From Mediterraneibacter faecis JCM 15917 (GTDB lineage: Bacteria > Bacillota > Clostridia > Lachnospirales > Lachnospiraceae): a stretch of DNA of 64,000 nucleotides. Numbering within the stretch: the stretch's first letter is position 1; each line of letters starts with the position of its first letter. The position numbers and the translations under genes are program-made. Below the pieces are notes generated by a model. It made no database searches and was not told where the DNA came from. It worked only from the letters and a program-made list of their open reading frames with translations. Of the stretch, positions 58,105 to 64,000 are shown piece by piece. The stretch covers positions 186,001-250,000 of the forward strand of contig BBDW01000003.1 of NCBI GenBank assembly GCA_001312505.1. The letters are read 5' to 3'.

Positions 58105-58175
58105 TATACATATGGCTGTACGTACAGGATACGTTTGGTATTGTAAGTATAGTGTACGTACAAAGTACATAGAAC
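58105..58175 (-). promoter_or_regulatory. Operator cluster with GTACGTAC palindromes
   Basis: CTGTACGTACAG at about 58118-58129 and TGTACGTACA near 58150 flank ATACTTACAATA. The same words occur at 31826-31885, pointing to one regulator acting on two minus-strand operons. Confidence 0.55.
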
Positions 58176-58399
58176 CTGCTGTCAGCGATTGAATTTACAG
58201 GTACAAAAAAAGCACCATCTATGGGTGCTGGAAATAAGGAAAACTATAAGCAATACCTATTGTAGCATGGGTAATTTTACGCTTCAATCGCAGAAGCAGG
58301 TCATTTCTGTGCCATTTTCACTGGTTGGCATAAAAAAAGCAGGAAACCATTTTGATTCCCTGCATGGTGTATTGTTGTGCTTTTGTGTAGTTCTAATGA
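58176..58399. other. Non-coding region upstream of the DUF5697-like operon
   Basis: No gene seen. AGCACCATC/ATGGGTGCT forms a hairpin at about 58211-58230. CATGGGTAATTTTACGC with CAATCGCAG at 58266-58292 repeats the block at 44271. Confidence 0.45.
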
Positions 58400-59248
58400 T
58401 TACTTGTCTTTATAAAATGCTTCGAAAGCTTGTGCGAAGAATTCGGCTGTACCATTGCCGTATTTTTCATCTATCATAGGTTTGATTTTTTCATTACGGT
58501 AATATTGAGCCTGTGCAACCATCAGACCGTGTTCTTTCTTTATCTGTGAAAGTTGTTTCATAAGAAAACCGTATTCGGAAACAAGTTCTCTTACTTCAGA
58601 AGAATCTGGTGAACATACTTTTTTAGCTGCTAATTTGTATAAAAGATTGTCAAATTGTTGGTTGTAACTTTCTGCAGCCTCTTTGCTAATAGGATTGTTG
58701 GCAACAGACAGGAATTGCTCTTTTCCTCCATACCACTCAACAACTTTAGCATAGCCTTTCTGCATTTCTTCTGATGAAACTGTCTTAATATAATGCTTTT
58801 TCCATTCTTCAATGCTTCCAAACTCTTTTACAGCAAGTTCTTTCATATTGTCAGGCATATGTTCAAACATAGTTTGGAACATTTCTTCAACTTCCGTTTT
58901 ACTAAAAATCGCAAAATCCATTTTATTCTCTCCTTTCAGGATATCATCAATGCTGGCAATCAGATGTTCCATACGTTCTTTCTTTGCTACCAACATTTTT
59001 CTCTGCATTTGCAAGATCTGGTTCCTTTCAAGAGCAGGATTCTCCAGAACAGCTTTGATTTCTTTCAAAGGAATGTCAAACTCACGGAAAAACAGAATCT
59101 GCTGTAATATTTCCAATGCCCTATCGTCATAAAGCCGGTATCCCGCATCACTTTTTTGTGTTGGTTTTAAAAGCCCGATTTCATCGTAATAGTGAAGCGT
59201 GCGAACGCTGATACCTGTAAGTTCTGATATTTCTTTGACTGTCCTCAT
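58400..59248 (-). CDS. MerR-family regulator with TipAS-like ligand domain
   Basis: N-terminal MerR HTH: MRTVKEISELTGISVRTLHY, YDEIGLLKPTQ, GYRLYDDRALEILQQILFF. A dimer helix follows, then a TipAS-type all-helical domain of about 150 aa (EEWKKHYIKTVSSEEMQKGY, NPISKEAAESYNQQFDNLLY). 282 aa, close to TipAL. Members bind peptide antibiotics or metabolites and raise efflux expression. No frame break. It may be the control of the antibiotic-peptide cargo, or independent cargo. Confidence 0.85.
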   Translation of the reverse strand: MRTVKEISELTGISVRTLHYYDEIGLLKPTQKSDAGYRLYDDRALEILQQILFFREFDIPLKEIKAVLENPALERNQILQMQRKMLVAKKERMEHLIASIDDILKGENKMDFAIFSKTEVEEMFQTMFEHMPDNMKELAVKEFGSIEEWKKHYIKTVSSEEMQKGYAKVVEWYGGKEQFLSVANNPISKEAAESYNQQFDNLLYKLAAKKVCSPDSSEVRELVSEYGFLMKQLSQIKKEHGLMVAQAQYYRNEKIKPMIDEKYGNGTAEFFAQAFEAFYKDK

Positions 59249-59380
59249 AGTTGCTGACCTCCTGTTCCTGATAAGATAACTGTACGCTATGACGTTCCGT
59301 GAGAGTCAATATATATTTTGCATTTTTTAGTATAACATTTTTATGATATTACGAAAAGCCGAGGAGATAGGCGATATGTA

Positions 59381-59914
59381 TTACTCTGGAAAGAACTTGT
59401 TGAGCGTATCCAATGTCTCTTTTGCAGTAAATCCCCCCAAAGGATGGTACTGAGTGCTTCAATCGCAGCCCTGCGTTTCCGGTAATAGGTGCGGTAGGAA
59501 ATATTGGTGATGTGGTGAGCCAGCTTATCCAATATCTCATCTGTATTTTTCATTTCCTGTGGAGAGAGAAAAGCGTAGTAGAGAATCCAGTAATACTGTT
59601 CCCCATGCTTGTGATTGTTCCGGAGGAGATCGATGGATGATTCCAAAAGCTTCAGCATCTGGTTGCTTCTGGCAATACTTTTTGCCCGTTGTTCGATGTC
59701 GCTTCCGGTAAGATCAGCCCCCGGCAGCATAGATGGAGTCCAGAAATTTGTCGATGTCATTGTCGTATTGGAGCTTAAACTGGTGCTCCATCTGGTGTAC
59801 GACTACCTTCAGGCTGTAGGTTGCATCCCGGTATCTGCGTAAAAACTGATAGGTGTCGTGAAAACGTGGATCTTCTTCGGGTGAAGGAAATCCCTGTGTA
59901 TTGCGGTTTGCCAT
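59381..59914 (-). CDS. ArpU/sigma-like regulator, two frameshifts
   Basis: ATG 59914 (MANRNTQGFPSPEEDPRF). Slip near 59730 (DKFLDSMLPGADLTGSD expected) and at the six-base run near 59436 (STILWGFTAKETLDTL expected, ending TAA 59381). About 177 aa. The C-terminal part NTDEILDKLAHHITNISYRT plus YYRKRRAAIEALS resembles the region-4-like HTH of ArpU or phage late-gene regulators. It stands directly after the initiator-like gene. Confidence 0.65.
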
Positions 59915-59916
59915 GT

Positions 59917-61099
59917 CTATTCCCCCCCTTTCAGTGCAGAAGGCTCTGCCACGGCAGGCATCTTTTGGGCAGACTCATCCCCCCCTGGACTTACGGACAA
60001 CTCAAACCGATAAGCGGCATTTCCGTAGGGACAGATAATATTTAGAGTAAATGTATTAAATATATCTTTGCAGGCTGATAATGGAGATAATATATAGCGG
60101 GTTTTGGAGCAGTGGCAACATGGAATCCCTTGTGAATCCAATAGTTCTGCGACTTTTTGCACGATAAATTTCATGTGTGAATCTGGAACGCAGGAATCAT
60201 TTTTTGTAACGGTGATTTGTGAGTCTGTGACAGTTTCTGAAACGCTAACAGAAGCAGAATCCTCAATAGTGATTTCTTCAGGTACATGGATTGGTAATTG
60301 CATCTTCATAGCGATCTCCTCCTTGTCAATCATAACGTCGCTGATATTAAACATCACGGACAGGTAATTGTTGAGATAAATTACGCTTCCGTGTTTTCCT
60401 GTAAATGAGATAAGTGTAATGTATTCTTTTTCCTCCAGTTTCTTCAAGAGTCGTGATACCGATGCCTTTGACAGACTCCACCTTTCACCCAGTTCATTAA
60501 AGCTGGTAAGGGGGGGATTTCCGGTATTATCCCGGTAATAGACAATGGGACCGGAATCAGATCCCAGGACAGAGGAATCGTTGTAAACTGCATGAATCCA
60601 CAGATCCAGAATAACATCCATTTCCGAGCATTTTCCAATGCCAATTAGTTCGTGAACTTTGGCAATCGGGAAAAAGAAAAACCCTGTATCTTTTTTACAG
60701 GGATAGTTGTATTCCAATACGGTATTGTCTTTGGGCCAGTCTGATATTTTGAATTTGACCAGGCGGTTTTTGCCGAGAAGAGAGTAGGTAATGTAATTCT
60801 GCTCTTCAAAAAATCGAAGGATGGACAACGCTTGATGTTGGAAACGGCAGCGAAACCATTCCTGAAGATCTGTGACTGTGCAGATCCACTCTCCTGGACC
60901 AATGGTATAGGTAATGTGTTCCATCCGGCGGTAGGATGTGCGGTAATTTGCATAGGAGCATAATACCAGATAATAAAAAAGAAAAGAGCCCCCCGGTAGT
61001 TCGGATGCTCTTGGTAGTGATTAAAGTTTGTATGAAGTCACGGTAAATGCGACAGCGTGGAAATTCCACGATTTGTTTGAGTTCTAATTTGTAATTCAT
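59917..61099 (-). CDS. Replication-initiator-like winged-helix protein, one frameshift
   Basis: ATG 61099 (MNYKLELKQIVEFPRCRIY) with GAAAGGAAG upstream. A six-base run near 60992 replaces five (RTTGGSFLFYYLVLCSY expected), then the frame continues from YRTSYRRMEHITYTIGPGEW. Winged helix: LTSFNELGERWSLSKASVSR, LLKKLEEKEYITL. The C-terminal ~100 residues end with Cys/His (PCCHCSKTR). About 393 aa. The RepA-N or plasmid-initiator look and the operon position suggest control of element replication, but this is inference. Confidence 0.6.
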
Positions 61100-61289
61100 G
61101 GTGATCTTCCTTTCAAAGTATATTTAATTGTAATCGGACTTTTCATAGTGTTGGTATCAAGAAGAAGCCGATGGAAGTATAGCAAGTAGTCGTGTCACTC
61201 ATTGCATTTTTATTGCATTTTTAAAATTTAGATTATGTGGCTATGTTGCTCTTAACTGGTTAAAAAGCCTTTAAAATCGTCTATATGCG
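61100..61289. other. Intergenic region upstream of the initiator-like gene
   Basis: AT-rich with direct short repeats (GCATTTTTATTGCATTTTT). It probably holds the promoter of the minus-strand operon 61099-59381. No gene seen. Confidence 0.4.
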
Positions 61290-61505
61290 TTAATACTCCG
61301 TACTGTCTGTCTGGAGTTTGAATAAATCGAGTTGCTTAAAAAAGCCAGTGTTTATGCGGGTTTCAGCGATTTCGATTAGTCTTTTGATAACAAATTGATA
61401 ACAGTCATAGCAAGTGCCATTATTCTTGTTATCCAGTGGTTTATGGGTAACGGAACAATTAACAGGTGGCTTGCAGACTAAAGTTCGGAGCTTGGCTCTG
61501 AACAA
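61290..61505 (-). CDS. Possible small Cys-containing protein
   Basis: ATG 61505 opens a 71-aa frame (MFRAKLRTLVCKPPVNCSV) with CYDCYQFVIKRLIEIAE. It has four Cys, but no good ribosome site and no recognised family. It may be real and related to short Cys-rich element proteins, or a chance frame. Confidence 0.25.
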   Translation of the reverse strand: MFRAKLRTLVCKPPVNCSVTHKPLDNKNNGTCYDCYQFVIKRLIEIAETRINTGFFKQLDLFKLQTDSTEY

Positions 61506-61522
61506 ATTCCATATTATAAACT

Positions 61523-61566
61523 AAGCCCTTAGCTGTGGTTAATAACCATAGTTAAGGGCTTTTTTG
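61523..61566 (+). terminator. Terminator between initiator block and XRE gene
   Basis: AAGCCCTTAGCT pairs with AGTTAAGGGCTT around ATAACC; T run on the plus strand, A run on the other side, so it can serve both ways. Confidence 0.7.
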
Positions 61567-61617
61567 TCGTTGCCAAAGCATCTGTAGGGAGCTGCCAGTG
61601 GCAGGTCCTGTAGGTGC

Positions 61618-62148
61618 TTATTTATCTTTCAAGTGGTCTTTGAATGCTTCCACGAGAGCGTCACTTAATTCCTGTGATGGAACTTTTGCCCAACGCTGTG
61701 TGGTGTCGAACTCTGGATAATGGTAACGCCAGTTATCGTATTCTTCTCTGTTGATTTCTTCGGAAGATAGCTTGTCTGCCTGTTCTTTCCAAGCATACAG
61801 CATTTTGAGGAGTTCATATGCTTCTCTGCCTTTGTCCTTGTTGACCTTTAAGCATACCTCTCCGTCTGCTTCACTGACAGTAAGACCGTAAATATCTTCA
61901 AGGGTAAACAGAGTGTGCATAAGACCGATATAGCTGTCTATGTCAGGAACATCAAGAGCCTGTGGAGAAACATCAAGCACCTGTGCCAATGCATTTGTAA
62001 GGTCTGCTTTCGGTTTGCGTGTACCAGTTTCGTACTGTGCCAAACGCACATCAGCACTCTTTTCTGGAAAACCGATTGCTGTACCGAGATACTTTTGTGT
62101 CATACCACGCATTAGTCTGAAAAAATGTATTCTTTCGCTGATAGCCAT
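61618..62148 (-). CDS. XRE-family repressor of the integration module
   Basis: HTH: ISERIHFFRLMRGMTQKYLG, FPEKSADVRLAQYETGTRKP. The C-terminal ~110 residues (SYIGLMHTLFTLEDIYGLTV; EEYDNWRYHYPEFDTTQRWA) are a domain common in ICE repressors. 176 aa. It is divergent from xis/int, with an operator array between them, like a phage CI/Cro arrangement. It likely represses both itself and excision. Confidence 0.85.
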   Translation of the reverse strand: MAISERIHFFRLMRGMTQKYLGTAIGFPEKSADVRLAQYETGTRKPKADLTNALAQVLDVSPQALDVPDIDSYIGLMHTLFTLEDIYGLTVSEADGEVCLKVNKDKGREAYELLKMLYAWKEQADKLSSEEINREEYDNWRYHYPEFDTTQRWAKVPSQELSDALVEAFKDHLKDK

Positions 62149-62164
62149 AATGATACGCTCCTTT

Positions 62165-62312
62165 TATATTTAGTGAAATAAGTATAGCAGAAATGTTTAG
62201 TGGAAGTCAAGAAAAACCGAAACAAAAATGTTTAATATTTTCTTTGCAACCACTTGACAATAGCAAATATGTTTAGTAAAATAAATTACGAATTAAACAA
62301 ATATGCTTAATG
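62165..62312. promoter_or_regulatory. Divergent promoter with repeated TGTTTAGT-type operators
   Basis: AAATGTTTAGT or near forms (ATTTAGTG, ATGTTTAATA, ATATGTTTAGTA, ATATGCTTAATG) occur five times. One lies between TTGACA (about 62256) and TAAAAT (about 62279), spacing 17. A repressor bound there would block transcription toward xis. Confidence 0.6.
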
Positions 62313-62602
62313 CGACAACTGAATGACCGTCCGAAAAGCCAAACCGCCAAGACCTCGTCGGAGCAAGTTCCGTATCGTTCGCTTGTGTGCAAGCACAAAA
62401 GCTCATTCGCTGCACTGCTCCTCCTCTTCCCCCCCAAAAGTCTCCGACTTTTCGGGAACCCCCCCTATACGAGCGAGCGCCTGATGTACTGCGGTGCATT
62501 GGGACAGCACAGCGCCTGCCGACAAGCAGGAGTGCCTGTTGGAACTTTAACACGGAGAAAGCGGCAAGCAAAAAATTATTTTAAGAAAGGAAGAAAAAGG
62601 AT
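62313..62602. other. Long leader between the promoter and xis
   Basis: About 290 bases without a supported gene, GC-richer than its flanks, containing C runs (62430, 62461) and several small dyads (GCTTGTGTGCAAGC, CCTGCCGACAAGCAGG). AAGAAAGGAAG at the end is the ribosome site of xis. It resembles a structured leader, and could control xis/int expression. Confidence 0.45.
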
Positions 62603-62791
62603 ATGGAAAACAGATTTATCCGAGCCGAAGATGTGGCTCAGGAACTAAACGTATCAAAACCTTATGCATATAAACTCATCAGACAATTAAATGAGGAATT
62701 GAAAGCAAAGGGCTTTATTACGATTGCAGGGCGTGTAAATCGCCAGTATTTTTACGAAAGGCTCTACGGAGCAGGAAAGGGGGAAATGTAA
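62603..62791 (+). CDS. xis: Excisionase
   Basis: 62 aa starting MENRFIRAEDVAQELNVSKP, then YAYKLIRQLNEELKAKGF, a winged-helix Xis fold as in Tn916-type elements; a Tyr/Arg-rich end (RQYFYERLYG). GAAAGGAAG upstream. It stops right before the integrase ATG. It steers the integrase to excision. Confidence 0.88.
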   Translation: MENRFIRAEDVAQELNVSKPYAYKLIRQLNEELKAKGFITIAGRVNRQYFYERLYGAGKGEM

Positions 62792-63886
62792 ATGCCGGTA
62801 TTTAAGAATGAAGATAACGGTACTTGGTATGTGATGGCAAGGTATGTGAACTGGAAAGGGGAACGCAAGCAGAAATGCAAGCGTGGCTTTGCTACCAAAC
62901 GAGAAGCACAGGAATGGGAAAGAATGTTCAAATTGCAGACTTCTTCAGACCTTGATATGAGTTTTGAAGCCTTTACGGAGCTTTATATCAATGATGTGAA
63001 GAACCGTTTGAAGGAAAACACGTGGCTTACCAAAGAGCATATCATACGCACAAAGATACTTCCGTATTTCGGGAAACTGAAAATCAGCGAGATTTCCACA
63101 AAGGAGATTATTACTTGGCAGAATGAAATGCTTGCCTATCGTGATGAGAAGAAAAAGCCTTATTCACAGACGTATCTGAAAACGCTGCACAATCAGTTGT
63201 CCGCCATTTTCAATCACGCTGTCCGCTACTATGAACTGCGTTCCAATCCTGCGGCAAAGGTGGGAAATATGGGACGTGAGGAACACAAGGAAATGCTGTT
63301 CTGGACAAAGGAAGAATACAAGAAATTCTCTTTTGAGATGATGGACAAGCCTGTTTCCTTTTATGCGTTTGAAATGCTTTACTGGTGCGGTATCCGAGAG
63401 GGCGAGCTGTTAGCTTTGACTCCGGCAGATTTCAACTTTGATAAGGAAACAGTCACAATCAATAAATCCTATCAGCGTTTGAAAGGGCAGGATGTGATTA
63501 CTTCTCCGAAAACGAAAAAGAGCAACCGCACGATTAAAATGCCGAAGTTTCTGTGTGAGGAAATGAAAGAATATCTCGGTATGCTTTACGGATTGAAGAA
63601 GAAAGACCGTATCTTTACGGTGACGAAAAGCTATCTTCATCACGAGATGGACAGAGGGGGGGCAAAGGCGGCAGGCGTGAAGCGTATCCGCATTCACGAT
63701 CTCCGTCACAGCCACATTTCACTCTTGATTGATATGGGCTTTTCTGCGGTGGCGATTGCTGACCGAGTTGGTCACGAAAGTATTGATATTACTTATCAGT
63801 ACGCACACCTCTTTCCGTCAAAGCAGATTGAGATGGCAGAAAAATTAGATGATTTAGGGAAAGGAGATTTTGAAAATGTCAGCTAA
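62792..63886 (+). CDS. int: Tyrosine integrase (Tn916-Int type)
   Basis: 364 aa: arm-binding start (NGTWYVMARYVNWKGERKQ), core-binding helices (SFEAFTELYINDVKNRL), catalytic domain with Arg in YWCGIREGELLAL, Lys in TKKSNRTIK, HDLRHSHISLL, and GHESIDITYQYAHLFP with His and Tyr. Complete and in frame, except that a seven-G run near 63656 adds one Gly (RGGAK). It integrates and, with Xis, excises ICE-A. Its stop overlaps the start of the next gene. Confidence 0.95.
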   Translation: MPVFKNEDNGTWYVMARYVNWKGERKQKCKRGFATKREAQEWERMFKLQTSSDLDMSFEAFTELYINDVKNRLKENTWLTKEHIIRTKILPYFGKLKISEISTKEIITWQNEMLAYRDEKKKPYSQTYLKTLHNQLSAIFNHAVRYYELRSNPAAKVGNMGREEHKEMLFWTKEEYKKFSFEMMDKPVSFYAFEMLYWCGIREGELLALTPADFNFDKETVTINKSYQRLKGQDVITSPKTKKSNRTIKMPKFLCEEMKEYLGMLYGLKKKDRIFTVTKSYLHHEMDRGGAKAAGVKRIRIHDLRHSHISLLIDMGFSAVAIADRVGHESIDITYQYAHLFPSKQIEMAEKLDDLGKGDFENVS

Positions 63887-64000
63887 GAACAGAGATAACA
63901 AAAATCGTTGGAGGAATATCACAGTAGGGTTTCGAGTATCGCCCGAAGAAAACGAACTCATTAACAGAGCTGTAGCTCTATCAGGATTGCCAAAACAGGA
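63876..64000 (+). CDS. MobC-like/ribbon-helix-helix protein, N-terminal part (runs off right edge)
   Basis: ATG 63876 lies inside the integrase end (overlap 11 bases), with AAAGGAG upstream. MSAKNRDNKNRWRNITVGFR followed by VSPEENELINRAVALSGLP is the MobC/RHH start of relaxosome accessory proteins. 41 codons are visible. A relaxase gene would be expected to the right. It may belong to ICE-A or to the neighbour into which ICE-A was inserted. Confidence 0.7.
   Translation, partial: MSAKNRDNKNRWRNITVGFRVSPEENELINRAVALSGLPKQ

Larger units (their letters stand above)
1..63886. mobile_element. ICE-A, large integrative conjugative element (left end outside window)
   Basis: The backbone at about 45% GC holds ssb, VirB4, PrgI, VirB6- and VirB2-like proteins, a lysozyme/peptidase, a TraG-type coupling ATPase, an XRE repressor, xis and a tyrosine integrase. 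Together these are the parts of a Firmicutes ICE. The transfer genes run on the minus strand; cargo modules run on the plus strand. The integrase ends at 63886, so that side is near an element end. The left end is not reached. No relaxase for this element was recognised inside the window. The extent is inferred from gene content, not from seen attachment sites. Confidence 0.6.

Noticed and set aside
62293-62648. Open frames in the xis leader on both strands
   Set aside because: No ribosome sites, odd composition, and they overlap the real xis start in another frame; better seen as non-coding leader.
1-64000. Programmed frameshifting or phase variation at the G/C runs
   Set aside because: The runs are in almost all genes, on both strands and in unrelated nested elements, and many shifts leave no useful product; error is simpler.
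1-64000. CRISPR array or transfer RNA genes
   Set aside because: No regularly spaced repeats and no cloverleaf sequence were found on either strand.

Overview
The window looks like a Lachnospiraceae-type gut Firmicute: about 45% GC backbone, AAGGAGG-type ribosome sites, GTG/TTG starts, VaFE adhesin, XRE/MerR/AbrB regulators. Almost everything in it belongs to nested mobile elements. No rRNA, tRNA or CRISPR array was seen.

Layout. (1) 1-7770, minus strand: an accessory operon of a large integrative conjugative element (ICE-A) with ssb, a MoxR-type AAA ATPase, a VWA protein with an HExxH motif, a small HTH protein, a SpoVT/AbrB regulator and several unknowns. (2) 8105-13843, plus strand: cargo. 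This comprises a response regulator/ABC transporter/histidine kinase set typical of antimicrobial-peptide self-protection, a VapD pair, and a probable manganese riboswitch ahead of an unknown gene, yccF and ecsC. (3) About 13845-29535: a high-GC (roughly 60%) fragment of a second, Tn1549-like ICE (PAPS-reductase-like protein, Toprim primase, DUF4406, PcfB, VirD4, Maff2). It seems to have landed at the 3' end of ecsC and is flanked by an imperfect direct repeat. Its virD4 is itself cut in two by (4) a 9.9 kb mobilizable element at 18490-28377 with a large serine recombinase, TnpV, a lactococcin-972-type exporter, a MobA/MobL relaxase, a primase-helicase and TnpW. (5) 29561-44028, minus strand: ICE-A transfer genes (sigma-like factor, VaFE surface protein, VirB4, PrgI, lysozyme/C39 hydrolase, VirB6-like, VirB2-like). 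(6) 44466-52470: regulators, small membrane proteins, a second two-component/ABC (Bce-type) set and a 26-residue holin-like type I toxin. (7) 52686-61099, minus strand: S1-domain protein, a second coupling ATPase (TraG/VirD4), regulators and a replication-initiator-like protein. (8) 61618-64000: XRE repressor with an operator array, xis, tyrosine integrase, and the start of a MobC-like gene.

How the parts work together. VirB4, PrgI, VirB6, VirB2, the lysozyme/peptidase and the coupling ATPase form a type IV secretion channel. The VaFE protein probably supplies cell contact. Xis and Int excise and integrate the element under the XRE repressor. The nested mobilizable element has its own relaxase and recombinase and could ride on such a channel.

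A striking oddity runs through the whole window. G or C runs of 6-8 are scattered in nearly every gene on both strands. Where the protein family is known, most look like four-base runs that became seven (+3, one extra Gly or Pro, frame kept); others became 3, 5 or 6 and break the frame. It even splits the HEVGH zinc motif of the metallopeptidase. I regard it as most likely a sequencing or assembly artefact. Many genes are therefore described as single genes rebuilt across frame breaks, and the break positions are given.
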